Shown piece by piece: positions 39,641 through 52,900 of a stretch of DNA of 64,000 nt (its first letter is position 1; each line of letters starts with the position of its first letter). Position numbers and translations under genes: made by a program. The DNA lies in assembly GCA_964019425.1 (NCBI GenBank), contig OZ025801.1:868001-932000 (forward strand). Direction: 5' to 3'. Below the pieces are notes generated by a model. The model ran no database searches and had not been told where the DNA came from. It worked only from the letters and a program-made list of their open reading frames with translations. This DNA comes from Flectonema sp. DT1601. Its lineage: Eukaryota > Euglenozoa > Diplonemea > Diplonemida > Diplonemidae.

Positions 39641-39654
39641 GCTGAGTGCGTTCG

Positions 39655-40545
39655 AAGTGAGTGGAATTGCTAGTTTGTTGGGTTATGTTCGTAGCAGCTT
39701 CACGGTGACGGCGGCCTTATTGAGAATTATCCCTGGTTGTTACATGTTACGTAATGATTGGGTTCTCAAGACTGGTTGCTTGCTAATGTGGATGCTGACG
39801 TTCGAACTGTTATTCGTAGCAGCTTCACGGTGACGGCGGCCTTATTGAGAATTATCCCTGGTTGTTACATGTTACGTAATGATTGGGTTCTCAAGACTGG
39901 TTGCTTGCTAATGTGAATGCTGACGTTCGAACTGTTATTCGTAGCAGCTTCACGGTGACGGCGGCCTTATTGAGAATTATCCCTGGTTGTTACATGTTGA
40001 AAGTTGCAGGTTAACTGTGGCTGATTCACGTAATGGTTGGGTTCTCAAGACTGGTTGTTTGCTAATGTGAATGCTGACGTTCGAACTGCCCCGACTTTCG
40101 AGTAGTTTCCTTTTCCGGCGTGTAACAATCCCGACTGACGAAAAAGGTTGGAGGAATTGCTAGTTTGTTGGGTTATATTCGTAGCAGCTTCACGGTGACG
40201 GCGGCCTTACTGAGAATTATCCCTGGTTGTTACGTGTTGAAAGTCACAGGTTATAGCGTCAAAATAACACTCGCGTGGGTGGTTGCTCTCTTCGGAAAGC
40301 ATAACTTCAGACCCGTCAATTCGCGGCGCTTATATCTACACACATTAATTAGTTGAACGAGTTCAAGTCACTTCCCTGCATAGCAGATCCGTGTCCTCTG
40401 TACTAACGCTATACTAAGTGTGACTGTGACTGATACACGTAATGGTTGGGTTCTTTAAGTACTCAGGACTGGTTGCTTGCTGATGTGAATGCTGACGTTC
40501 GAACTGCCCCGACTTTCGAGTAATTTCCTTTCCGACTTAGGATGA
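39655..40545 (+). repeat. 125-bp tandem repeat array
   Basis: TTCGTAGCAGCTTCACGGTG and the sequence after it recur at 39688, 39813 and 39938 (exact 125-bp spacing) and again at 40178. A second submotif, CGTAATGGTTGGGTTCT... to GTTCGAACTGCCCCGACTTTCGAGTA, occurs at about 40029 and 40438, and AGGAATTGCTAGTTTGTTGG at about 39663 and 40151. The pattern is a higher-order array with a core tandem triplet. No coding signal. Confidence 0.85.
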
Positions 40546-40567
40546 CGCAGCGTGGTGGGTGCCTTGG

Positions 40568-40808
40568 GATTTAATAAATAAAGCGGAAATAAAGGGGCTT
40601 TCCCACCCCCCTTTATTCCGCTTATTTCCCCTTTATTTCCCCTTTATTTTGGAAAAAAAGGAAAAAAAGCCCTTTATTTGGATTAAAAGCCCTTTATTTC
40701 CCCTTTATTTTGGAATTACGGAAATTAAAGGGCATTAAAAGCCCTTTAATTTCCCCTTTATTTTGCCCCCTTTAAAGGGGTACAAGTATGAAATATGATT
40801 CAAAAAAA
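40568..40808 (-). repeat. Right arm of the long inverted repeat
   Basis: CCCCTTTATTT / AAATAAAGGGG-rich sequence ending CCCTTTAAAGGGGTACAAGT ATGAAATATGATT and an A-run, which is the reverse complement of the left arm at 35952. It is longer than the left arm through extra copies of the CCCCTTTATTT unit. Confidence 0.8.
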
Positions 40809-40985
40809 ATATTTAATCACCGAATTTCCGAAAAAAAAAAACATAAAACTTGTGATCCCTAGCCCTTCTAAAAATTTAATTAATAAAAAAAGATACGTAT
40901 TGTTGTCTTAAAAATGTAAATTGTGCTGTTTTTAATCTATTTTCTCTAACAGTTTGGTAGGAAGGAAACGAGGTGCTTCAGCACC

Positions 40986-43709
40986 ATGTCAGACCTTCCT
41001 GATGAGATGCTGAATCCGGTGAATAAACAATTGAAATCACGGATAGATACAGCCGACCACAAACTGTTAATGATTAGAGAGGAAACTGTTAATGAAAAGT
41101 ATGTATTGGAGAATCAACAACAGCAACTAATTTCAGTGAAGAAAGACATGCAAACTAAAGCAAACCTTATTAAAGTTCATGAAAAAGTATGGGAAGCTGA
41201 AAGTAATCAAGTTAATAAGATAGTGAGAGAAACTTGTGCTCTGGTGTCGGAAATGAAGAAACAGTCTACTGACGAAGCAGCATTGAGGATTCAAACTACT
41301 GAAAAAGAAAACACATTATCAAAAAAACAATCTCTTTTAGACGAGTTTACCCGACTAACAAAAATAACAAAAGAAGACTTAGTAAGGATTGTTGAATCTC
41401 AGCACAGTTCAGAGGCTAAGGCGATTGCCTTGTCTCAGATGAGTGATTCAGACGTAAAAAAATATGACAACCTCCTACAACAGAGAGACACATTAACTAT
41501 TGAGGTCGATGATAAGATTGCAAAACTTCGAGAGGAATCAGAAATAATAAAATCCTTGATAATGCAATCTGAGAAAACTCATTCTGACATCCAACAAACT
41601 CTTCAAGAAAGAAGCCACATACTAAACCAACTCCATACCATTGATGATGTCATAGCCTCTTCATATGAGCAAATTAATCACATGAAAAACAATACAAAAA
41701 CAACCCAAACACTTGTACAAGAAGGTCTCACTACCAAAAGAGAGTTATCTGATATGTTACTTTCTACTAAGTCGCAAACTGGACAACTGTCCCACATATC
41801 AAATGATAAAAAAAGGATCAAAGAATCACTGTTGGTTAAAGTTGACGGATTGTATGACATCGAATATCAAATTGAAAAAGACTTGGAATCCATCAAATCT
41901 GTCGTATTGTCAGCAAGACAAGAATTAGTCTCAGCAAATACTGAAACTGATTTCTTAAAACAGCAATTGGAACAAAAAAGACTCATCGCTGACAATAAAG
42001 AATCCGAACACTTCATTTTACGAGACCAACTTCGAGGAGTATTAAAAACAACCGAAAGCCAATACCGAATGGAGCAAGAGCTTGAATCACTCAAAGATCG
42101 TTTTACCACTAAAATAAAACAAGCAATCACAACTTATAATAACTTAGTTAGAAAGATGAAGGACGCGACCACCGCTAGGAATGTAGCAATCGCAAACAAC
42201 AACACGATCGAACAGCAATTAAACTCCATATCGATAGCGAAGATGAAATCAACAAAACAACTGACTAAGGCTGAACAATCATCATCGGAGTACCTTTCAA
42301 TTGTTAGGTCTTTAGATGCTGTAAAAGAATTAAAAAAACAACGTCTTCGCCAAGCAGAAAACGACTCATCTCACCACAACGAACATCTCATTGCTGAAGC
42401 AACTTCATTACGACAACAGCTAGAAGATCACAACAGGTATGGTGCTGCTCTTAAGAGTTCAGTTAGTAGTGCAGTTGCTCTTTATAATCGAGAATTGACA
42501 TTATTTGATAATCTCGTTGATGATGAAGAATCACTGAAGAAGAATATCTCAGCGGCAAGAAGTGAAATAAGCGGACTCACAACTGAAATAGCAAAGGGAA
42601 ACGAACAACTTCTACTATCAACTAAAAGAAAAGAATCGATGGAAATCACAACTAAGTCAACAAAAGATCGTGCGAGAGGTGTCTTAATTCAATTATCACA
42701 TGAAGAAGAGCGAAGAGAAGATTTAGAATGTGAATTACAGGGCAGGCTGACAGATATCGACGCTCATCAGACAGACTTGAAATTCTGTCTTCGTAAACAC
42801 GAAGAAGAAAAGAGAAATCTTCTCCTCGAATACCAAAATAAAACAAGTCAACTCGATCAAGTTCGCAGTCGGTATTTCACTCACATGAAATCTCTTTATT
42901 ACGCAGTCATCATAACTGAAGAAGAGACTACCGATCCAACTTCTCAATCTACTGAAGGACGTGACGCAGAAATAGAAAAACAAATAACAGAACTCGAACC
43001 TGAAGAAATACAAGCAAAGTTCATAACTACTTTAGCATCAGTTCGTATGAGACTTCAGGAAAGGGGAGACAAACTAGATCAGTTGTTAGTCAAAACATCT
43101 AAAGAAGGACTCCAAGTTGATAAAGCTCTCTCTCTCATCGGAAACAGTAATATACAAAAGAAAAAAGAAAACAGTTGCATTGCGTGGAAGGAAACAACCG
43201 CAGCAGAGAAACTCTCAATTAAATTCCAAGGACGCACTGATGATGAAATTCAAAATCTTCGACTTACATGTGGACAGCTGCAGTACGATATTGATACTGC
43301 TTCATCTGTTCTATTAAAATATAAATCTGATTTGAGTTCTGTGAGGAAGGATGCTCTACAGAAACAGTCAGACTTGAGCAGACTAACAAAGAAATTATCT
43401 GCTCGCAAGAGACAAGTCGCATTAGTATCGAAATCTCCCAATCAGATTCTTCATCAACTGCATGGTTGGGTAGTGCAAGAAGCTCGCAGTAACCCAACAC
43501 TATATAAGTCATATCGTCAATTACTTGATAAATCGGGACTCAGTCCTGCTCTATCTGGAAGTGTTGGGAGATCTCTTTCAGTAACACGAATTAAACCAAC
43601 TGCTACTACAACTACTACTAAGGCTAGACCTCAACGACGAAATTCTGTTCATTTAAAACCTTCCAACCCATCATCAGTTATGATATCTGGTGTTGCTCTC
43701 CGCCGATAA
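40986..43709 (+). CDS. CCDC39: CCDC39-like axonemal ruler protein
   Basis: 907 residues, almost all predicted coiled coil, one exon. Alignable by eye to CCDC39/FAP59: the KEDLVRIVESQHSSEAKAIALSQM block parallels the family's QALEAWLEES..KDSDALTLQKY; QTLQERSHILNQLH parallels RKIHNERQELIKQW; LDQVRSRYFTHMKSL parallels the IEKLKNRYE segment; and the end has a short globular stretch (SPNQILHQLHGWVVQEARSN, then YRQLLDKSGL) before a Ser/Thr-rich basic tail, as in CCDC39. Length is close to the human protein (about 940). With CCDC40 it sets the 96-nm repeat on ciliary doublets and is needed for inner-arm dynein and N-DRC attachment. Acceptors end at 40952 and, closer, at 40981. Another coiled-coil axonemal protein is the main alternative. 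Confidence 0.65.
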   Translation: MSDLPDEMLNPVNKQLKSRIDTADHKLLMIREETVNEKYVLENQQQQLISVKKDMQTKANLIKVHEKVWEAESNQVNKIVRETCALVSEMKKQSTDEAALRIQTTEKENTLSKKQSLLDEFTRLTKITKEDLVRIVESQHSSEAKAIALSQMSDSDVKKYDNLLQQRDTLTIEVDDKIAKLREESEIIKSLIMQSEKTHSDIQQTLQERSHILNQLHTIDDVIASSYEQINHMKNNTKTTQTLVQEGLTTKRELSDMLLSTKSQTGQLSHISNDKKRIKESLLVKVDGLYDIEYQIEKDLESIKSVVLSARQELVSANTETDFLKQQLEQKRLIADNKESEHFILRDQLRGVLKTTESQYRMEQELESLKDRFTTKIKQAITTYNNLVRKMKDATTARNVAIANNNTIEQQLNSISIAKMKSTKQLTKAEQSSSEYLSIVRSLDAVKELKKQRLRQAENDSSHHNEHLIAEATSLRQQLEDHNRYGAALKSSVSSAVALYNRELTLFDNLVDDEESLKKNISAARSEISGLTTEIAKGNEQLLLSTKRKESMEITTKSTKDRARGVLIQLSHEEERREDLECELQGRLTDIDAHQTDLKFCLRKHEEEKRNLLLEYQNKTSQLDQVRSRYFTHMKSLYYAVIITEEETTDPTSQSTEGRDAEIEKQITELEPEEIQAKFITTLASVRMRLQERGDKLDQLLVKTSKEGLQVDKALSLIGNSNIQKKKENSCIAWKETTAAEKLSIKFQGRTDDEIQNLRLTCGQLQYDIDTASSVLLKYKSDLSSVRKDALQKQSDLSRLTKKLSARKRQVALVSKSPNQILHQLHGWVVQEARSNPTLYKSYRQLLDKSGLSPALSGSVGRSLSVTRIKPTATTTTTKARPQRRNSVHLKPSNPSSVMISGVALRR

Positions 43710-43986
43710 TCTAACCTTGTGATAGAAATTATCACTTTATTCTCTTTGTAATAGAATTATTTCTTTTTTTTTTCTCTTCTTTTCTTTTCTTTTCTTTTCT
43801 TTGGTATAGATAACCTACTCACATTACGTTATTATTATTTAATTCAGCTTCGATTTGATTATTTAAAATGTTTTGATTATTTTTCACATTTCTTTTTTTA
43901 AAATTAAATTTCAAAGAAAAAAAAAAAAGAAAAAAAAACCTCAACTTCCTATTTAATAATATGAAAATTGAAATAGTATAGCAAAG
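43710..43986 (+). other. Short intergenic spacer
   Basis: T/C-rich with a TTTTC repeat (43775-43801) and A-runs near 43915. It holds the end of the CCDC39-like transcript and, at 43981, an acceptor-like TATAG five nt before the next ATG. Confidence 0.4.
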
Positions 43987-46900
43987 ATGTATGTTGTGGT
44001 TTTGTTGGTGATAGTTTTATGTAGTTTGGTTGATGGAAAGTCTATATACGACTCGTTGAGTCCATCTGAGACGACATTAATAAAGAAATGCTTAGACGAA
44101 GAAGGATTAGTTATTTGTGATGATATGGAGTTTGGGATTGACGCAGTGATTGGATGTGATGACGATGAGACTGGTCAGGCAACATACTGCTCATCGACAT
44201 CTGATATTCCTCCAACGCTGAGTATTATAGGCAGAGGTTTCGGACTCTCTGGACAAAAAGTTTTCATAGGTGACTCTGAATGTCAATCAGTGTCATCAAA
44301 CAACTACACACTCGCACACAATGCTTATTATATGATTATTATTTGTGATGATTATGAACGTGGTTCAAGTTTCTCTAATTATGTCACAGTAATTAACGAC
44401 GTTGGTCATAATATAACAGGGAAAGCATCGGTTCATTTCTCACCTCCGATTATAACGTCAGTTCAGGTGAACTCGTCTGATAATTGTATTCCATCAGAAA
44501 ATAGTTTAATCTGCACTTCTACAACTGTAATTACATTTTTTGGAAAACATTTTCCAATTCAAGGGATTGATTATCCGTTTTCTTTTATTGGTGATGATGA
44601 TGATGATAATAGTGTTGGTGTTCGTCTTCACAAAACTGAATCTCATGGTGGTGGTGGTCCGCCTTGTAGGTATCCAAAATCTATACAGATGCAAGGACAC
44701 GGATCACCTTCGATATTGCAATGCTTACTTCAGATACCAACAGTTGGAAGTGATAACAGTTTGCTATCATCATCAGGAGTTTATATCCCTCTGTTGTGGT
44801 GGGGATCGATTTCGAGTGTTACAAATTTCACCATAGAAATCCCCTCATCATACGGAACTTTATCAAATATTTGGTGTTCTGATGAAACGTTACTACCATT
44901 CGAAACTTCGATATACGCGTGTCAATATCAGAAAACGATTTACGTTGAGGGTAGTTGGTTTGCTAATTCAAAAACTGACTACTCAATAGTAATGTATTCT
45001 CACACAGATGTAGTTCGTAATACTAATTACACTTGTGAAATAACAACTCTTGAATATTTATCTGGATCGAAAATACGTCTTTCGTGTGATCCCCAAGACA
45101 TAACAATGTCAACTCTGTATCATATTGACGTTTATGTGAATGGTGTTCTATTTAGAATTGATAAGGTGTTGTTGTGGTTAATATCACCGACAATAGATTC
45201 TGTGTCTGGTTGTCTGAATCAAGGAAGAAGTACAGTTAAATGTCCTACTAAACACCAACGAGAACTACTAATCAGAGGTACCAACCTTCACTACGTAACT
45301 GACTTAGTTGTTGCGGGGTTTTCATGTGATATGAATAGGACGCTGGTGAGGGAGGACTCAATTTCTTGTTTTATCCCAAAAATAAATTATCCCATAATTG
45401 GAGTAGAAGGGAGGGTGATGGTATTCATCAACGTCTTATCTGATACAGCATCACAACATTATTTTGAATCCAGCAGTAATGTATTTGCATCTTTCATGAA
45501 AAGACCAGAACTACACTCAGCCTCATGTACTCTAACTGAACACACCGGACAAGCATGTCCAACTGTCGATGGTGAAATCATCATTCACGGTTCTGGTTTT
45601 GATATTGTCCCTTGGATGAATGACACGACTGAAGGTACTGCTCCTGTTTTGTTTATAGGAAATATTGAGTGTGATTATTTAATAGTCGTTAACAGTACTC
45701 TTTTATTATGCAATGAGTACTCCTTACGGCATCGAACTGCTCATATTTACATGGCTTCCGATCCTACTTTTGATTTATCACTAAAAATTGGAGATGAAGA
45801 AAGTGTTACAAATACACAACTCACCTTTAGAAGTGTTCCTGTGATAACGATGATAAAAGGATGTCCATCAGAGGGTTGTAGTATTAGAGGGATGGATCCT
45901 ATCACTGTTGTTGGTTTGTTTTATTTTATTTTATTTTAAATATTATTTGTATTCTTTCATTGTTCATAAAAGTACAATAAACCAGGAGCCAATTTCACAA
46001 GTAACACCACCGCCCTACTTGAAATATCCGAGTCACCTTGTCAGTACGCAGAAGTCATCAGCGCAACTGAAATTGTCTGCCATCGCTATGAAAAACTAAC
46101 TACACGACAAGCGTTCGTTAGACTTCGAATGAATGGAGAATGGAGTGACGCTTCTATTCCAATATATTTTATAGCCATGTGTACTCCAATTGATGGAAAA
46201 CCATGTGCAGGACACGGCATATGTACTCAGACTGCAGAATGTGTATGTAGGAATTCACCAACACTCGGCTACTGGTCAGGCACTGACTGCAGTGATTGTC
46301 TGGAGGGTTACTTTGGTATGGAATGTACATCAAAGTGTTTATGTTCAGAATATGGTGTTTGTGATTATGGAGTCAACGCGACAGGTTTGTGTACATCTTG
46401 TGCTAGGAACTACTCTGGTAGTACCTGCACACCTTGTCCAGGTGTTGGTATTCAGAATCCTGATAGAACATCATCTGATTTTATTTGTGGAGGTCACGGA
46501 ATTTGCAACGACACGTCTTTTGGTGACGGAAGCTGCACCTGCGATTCTGAGAATTGGAATCCGTCAACAGATTGTTTTGACTGTTCTCGTGATTACTTTG
46601 GATCTAATTGTGATGGTCTCTGTCCAGGAGGATTCTTCTGTTCTGGTCATGGAAAGTGTAGCAACCTCCGTAGTGGGACTGGTATGTGTTCGTGTGATGT
46701 TTCCTGGGGGGATACTGATTGTCATAAACAGTGTCCTGGTTCAGTTGTCGTAAAACAATTCTCAAATGAACCTCTCCATTCTGCTCACGTGTTGTGCTCT
46801 GGACACGGAACCTGCGAATCTGATGGGACCTGCATCTGTTACAGTAATGCAATTCAAGGCTTCTGGACTAAAGATGATTGTTCTTATTGTGACTTGGGAT

Positions 46901-49900
46901 GGTCTGGTGAGAGCTGTACAGAAATATGTGTAATAGATTCAAGTGGTTTAGAGTGTTATGGTCACGGTAAGTGTGGTGACTCTGGTTGTGACTGCTACCC
47001 GGGATATTGTGGAACTGATTGCTTTCGTACGTCAACCGAATGCGCACTAGCAGTCTGTCCTAATGACGGGACTTGGGGGAATCCAGCTACTTGTGCTCGG
47101 GGTACTTGCAGCTGTACATGTCCAATCCTTAACAACAATATTTGCAACAACGCAGGCCAGTGTGATTCTGGTGAGTACGGTACAGGTCGTTGCATTTGCA
47201 ATCCTGGGATTGCTGGTGTATTTTGTCAACATGATTGTACTGCTTGCTTTATTGGTGGCGGTGGTGAGTGTGATGCTGCCGGGATATGTATCTGCAAACT
47301 TGGCTACGCTGGTATAGACTGCGACATACCATGTCCTGGAGCTGACGTAGCCATGCCCTGCGGCGGTGAAACTCGTGGAATTTGCAGCGACGGCCACTTC
47401 GGAACTGGCGACTGCACTTGTCACAGCGGACATGCAGGGACAGGATGTACTATTGAGTGTCAGGGAGGCGCATCAACTCCTTGTAGTGATCATGGAAGTT
47501 GTTCTCTTTCTGATGGTTCTTGTAATTGTTATTCAGAGTCAGTTGATGGCTATTGGTCTGGTATCACTTGTGATATTTGCGAACCTCCCTTTTTACCTCC
47601 GTTTTGCAATGAAACATGTCCTGGCTACCCTGGATGGGAACAACTCCCTGATATAGTAATTCCTTACACTTGCTCTGGTCATGGTGTTTGTGACGTCACT
47701 ACCAGGAAGTGTATTTGTGATAGAGAATCATCATCTGGATCCTGGGGTGGAGTAGACTGCGGATTATGTGAACGAGGATTCTTTGGAGCAAATTGTGTTA
47801 GCGAGTGCCCAGGTGGTGCATGTAACCCCTGCTCTGGTCATGGTACTTGTGATGATGGTAACTCTGGATCTGGTGCATGTCACTGTGCATACGGCTCAGG
47901 AGGTGAAGGTTATTGGGTTGGCAATGCTTGTGATACTTGTGCTGATGGATACTACGGTATCTCCTGCACTGATCCCTGCCCAGGTCTTGGCACACCTGAA
48001 GGAGTCTGTCGAGGAAGAGGTTTCTGTTCAAAAGGACACACAGGAACAGGTGCATGCATCTGCACAGTCGCCGCAACTCAGTTTTGGATGGGATCAGACT
48101 GTAATGAATGTATACCTGGGTATTATGGATCACTTTGTGCTGATAGATGTCCTTCAGTAAATACTTTTATTTGTTCTGGTCATGGTGTCTGTGATGATGG
48201 AGTAGCAGGTTACGGTAACTGCACTAGTTGTACATTTGGTTGGTCAGGTCCAGAGTGTGGATACCCATGTCCAGGATATCAAACACCAATTGGAGTGTGT
48301 GGTAATCATGGAAGTTGTTATTGGGATGATTTCCGATTGACTGCTAACTGTTTATGCAGTCAAGATTCAACAGTTGGATATTGGAGTGGTGACACTTGCT
48401 CTTCTTGTTCTGACGGCTACTACAGTTCGACGTGTACTCAAAAATGCCCTGGCTCTGGTACTCCTTGCAGTGGTCGAGGTGTCACTGCATCTTGTGACGT
48501 TATAACTGGCCACTGCGTCTGTCAATCAGGCTGGGCAGGCAAAGGTTGTGAAGTAGAATGTGCTGGTGGAGCAATCACTCCATGTAGTAATCATGGTACT
48601 TGTAGTATTCTAACAGGAAAGTGTTCATGTCATACATCACAAACTAAAGGATATTGGACAGGTGTTGCTTGTGATCGATGTCACCCAAACTACATGTCAC
48701 CAGACACAGGATGTCATTATCAATGTCCTTTAGCAGCTCCTTGTGTTGGATGTACTCCAATACCATGTTCTGGTTATGGACAATGTGTACCTGCTTTAAA
48801 TGGATCAGCGGTAGCTGTTTGTATTACTTGTTCAGATTACGCTACTCAAAGATGTGGCAACGCCTGCCAAGACAGCGGACCAGCAATATGTCAACGGCAC
48901 ATGTGTTCTGGAGCACGATGGGGAAGTCAATGCCAGAACTGGTGTCCTGGAGCCTCAGCCGATGCACCTCTACCTTGTAGTAATCACGGATTATGTGATC
49001 AAGGTAAGGCTGGTTCAGGTCAGTGTGTTTGTGACTCTGGTTATGTTGGTGACATATGTGAACTAAAATGTCCGAATTGCAGGACTAACCGAGGAGTTTG
49101 CAATGCTCAAGCAACGTGTACATGCAATGCAGGTTTTGCAGGGACTCTGTGTGAGAAGGAATGCCCAGGTACCTTTAGATCTCCATGCGGACAGTACAAT
49201 ACAGCCATTGCAGCATACGAGCTTCACGGTACTTGTGATGATGGTGCACTTGGAACAGGTGACTGTACCTGTGATGTAGGATGGAGAGGTGCTGGTTGTA
49301 CAGAAAGATGCCTTGGGATGCTAGACAGTCTGACTTCCTGTAGTGGTAACGGAGATTGTATTCAATTAAAGTCAAGTTGTAATTGTTACTCTGATTCTAT
49401 TTCAGGATATTGGGGAAGTGCAGACTGCAGTCGATGTGCTCCAGGATGGGTTGGTGGGAACTGCACCCTTCAGTGTGTGAATGGAACAACAGATATTTCA
49501 GGTTGTATTTGTCACAATGGTTTCTATGGTCCAAGCTGCTCGGATGAGTGCAGCGGTAAAGTCACAATCAACGGACTTGTAAAACATTGCAACGCTCGAG
49601 GAAACTGTTCTGATGGTAACACTGGCACGGGAAAGTGTACTTGCCTTCCAGACTACTACGGAGAAACTTGTCAAACACACTGTGTGGTGAGTGATCATTG
49701 CCAAACGTTTAGAAAAGAAGCAGTCATATGTGGTCCAACAGGCTGTGAGTGTATTCACAATAACACTCACGGGTATTGGTCAGGTTCTATTTGCGAGTCT
49801 TGTGAAAGAAACTATTGGGGATCTCGGTGTTTAACTCTCTGTCGATGTTCTGGTAATCAACAGCTGTGTGACCAACTCACTGGTAAGTGTGAGTGTTATT

Positions 49901-52900
49901 CTAATCCACAAAATGGTTACTACGATGGTGATCAATGTCAGTATTGCAAACAGGGGTATATTGGCACCAAGTGCCAAACTACTGACATTAAAATCACGCG
50001 ATCAGCTGCTGCATCAGCTGCAGCACCAGTTAGTATTCAGTACAGTAATATGAAGAAGTCTTTCATGCTTAAAGATCTGGGATACAGAAGAGTTATCGTC
50101 GCGAGTACTCCACCAGCAGTCTTTGAGGTCATTGGGAACGCTCCCAAATATGCTCAACTTTTATCTGATAATTTAAAAAACTGGGAAGGTAATATTACCT
50201 ACGGAACACTCTCATCTGACACAGTGGAATTAGTAAATGAACACCCAACTCTTGGAATGCAATTAATCACACTATTCAGGAATAATCTTACAATAAAACA
50301 CACGACTTCATTATTCTTGTTGCAAGCTGTCGCAGTACGAAGTGTTTCTACTTTGAACACATTACCAACACCGAATCTTCTGTTTTCTGTCTCTCTTCCT
50401 AATGGGATTTGGTGTTTTGCATATGGTCCTACAACTGGTGGTTCTGCTTCAAATCAAATTTCATCTGCGTACCTGAAATTTGCATCTGTATCTGGAATGG
50501 GTCCCAGGATAGTACACAAACAACAATTAGCAGCGTATGCCCATTTATATTTTGTAATAGTTCAGGGTGAAACTATTTTTATTGGCGGAATTCTACAACA
50601 GAAAGCTCTACATGACATCACTATCTTAAGCATCGATACCAGTAAGACATCAGACTTAGTGCGAGCTGCAGTCTCTTTTAGACAATCAAAGCAGCTAGAA
50701 CTTATGCACACAACCATTGGAGATGGTATGCAATATGAAAAAATAACAACCGTAGCAAACCTCTTATACGCTGCTATACGAAGGGGACCAATACTTTATG
50801 TAGTACGTATTGATAAGTCGAGTATATTTGATACTACAAAAGTAGAGCAATTAGTTGACTGCTCAAGTGCGAGTGGTAGAAATTGCTCTGCGGTGTTTGA
50901 AGTTGAAGGGACTTGGACGGTAAAAAGCATCTCAATAGACACAGCATCGAATGAAGGTTATATATCAGTGAATGCCCTCTCTTCAACTGGTAGTCCCCTA
51001 CCAGCCTTCCTCTACAGGTTTAACTCTGAAACCGTACAAGTAAGTGGTTCTACACAACTGACATACCATGCTGGTCAGGCTGAAGAAGCTGCTGATGTTG
51101 TTGTATTTGAGGCTTCGTCGACGGTATTCGCTCTTCCTGGAACTTCGTACCTTCGAATAATTACGATGAATACATACTTTGTGGAGAGTGTAACTCCATC
51201 AGTAGCTGACTCTAGAGGTGGGTCACCAATTACTGTTATTGGAAAAGGTTTTCCTTCACTTTCAATTGGTCAGAAACCACTTTGTAGAATTGCTGGATTA
51301 GTCTCAGAAGTGAAATCATTTAATAGTACAACAGTGGTGTGTGTGACATTACCAACTGAGACTGGCAGTAGCGCATGTGCTGCTGATCACGTTGATGTAT
51401 CATTCGCTGGACCTGACAGATACACAAATAATGACAATGCGAAGTTAAGAAGAGTCTTCAGTGCTACTCCAGTCTACGCATCTCCATCAAAAGGATTGAT
51501 GAGCGGTGGAATGAATGTTTCAATTACTGGTTACGGTTTTGATAATGGTGGCTATCTACTTTGTGTATTCTACGATGATTCCTTTGAGACTGTAACTCCA
51601 GGATACTATCACAGATCTACTCTAGTTACTTGTATTCAACCTAGTTGGCCTAGACCAAGTCATCATGGGAAGTCTTTTATTAAAATCACACAAGACGGTG
51701 TTATCAAAAGTGTTATGAAAGTACCTTATGAAATTGTTGGTACTCTCGTCTCTTTACGAGTACCTACCGAACTAAAAATCCCATCTGGTCCAACCAGTAG
51801 TATCCCACCACTACAAATGAACGGTCTCGACAGTGAAGGTCATGTCTTCTTCCCTTTAGTCACCGAAAATCTTATTCTGACTATCCAACAGTCGGTTTCC
51901 TGCATACCCAGCTCTGTATCAAACAGAGAAGTTTTTAAACTACTTATCCAGCATTCACTACCCAGCACGGAAGTGCACTTGGTATCAGAAATGCCTTTTG
52001 CACCTCTTCAAAAGGGTAGAGGAACGTTGGAAGGGTTGTATTTGAGAAGACCTCGTGCAGCTATTTGTACTGCTATGTATGAAGTTTATTCAAGTCTGTC
52101 AGGGATTGCAAGATCTGAAGGACCTCGAGTACGGCAACAGTTTGAATTTGAGATCGTCGCTGGAGATGTTGATCACCTCGGATTAGTTGAAGGTCCTGTT
52201 GGTGAGATTGATACGAATCGAAAGATATCACCGTTACCTGTCTTAGAGCTTCTTGATGCTGCTGGGAACTTAAAGGTTTGTGCTTCTTTTTTTTCTTCTC
52301 TCAGATAAGTTTATTTATGATGTTCAAATGCTATCTATTAACACAACCATCAGGTTCCTAATCCCGATCAACTTGTTTCTGGAACTCTTTGGGGAATAGG
52401 ACACCCAGGATCAGGTATTGAGGTGACCGGTCAGTTGATGACTTTTCAAGCGAATCCATTTACTGGAATGTATGAATGCACATGTAACTCATTAACTATG
52501 TCAGCAGACACGACGCTATTTGGAGTTAAGTATCAAATAAATTTAACAGTCATTCAAGATGTTGATTACTTAAATAGTGTTAACGAAACAGTTATATCTG
52601 GAACACAAACATCACAACTTGAAAGAATCTCATGTGAACGAAAAGATATGCAGGCGGTTGTTTATACTCCGTTGTGTAGACTTTGTCCTGAGGGAGGTAT
52701 TTGTGATGGAACTGCATCTGTCGGTGTTGCTGCTGGTTATTGGAGATGGCAATTAGCTAATTACTCTACAATACCGTCATTGTCGAATGTTGAAGCAAGA
52801 AGTGAACTGCAATCAGTGTACACTCGCTTTTATAAATGTCAACCAACCAGTGCCTGTACACCCACAGCTGAAGGTGCATTATGCAGAGATGGTCACGATC

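Larger units (their letters stand above)
35952..40808. mobile_element. Gene-poor block between inverted repeats (possible non-autonomous element)
   Basis: About 4.86 kb bracketed by inverted arms and lacking any credible protein gene. Inside are a second inverted pair (36119-36188 with 37622-37690), four tRNA-like B boxes, and the 125-bp tandem repeat. It sits directly beside the solo DIRS-like end. The composite could be a large non-autonomous DNA element or several nested insertions of one repeat family. I found no transposase and no clear target-site duplication. Confidence 0.4.
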
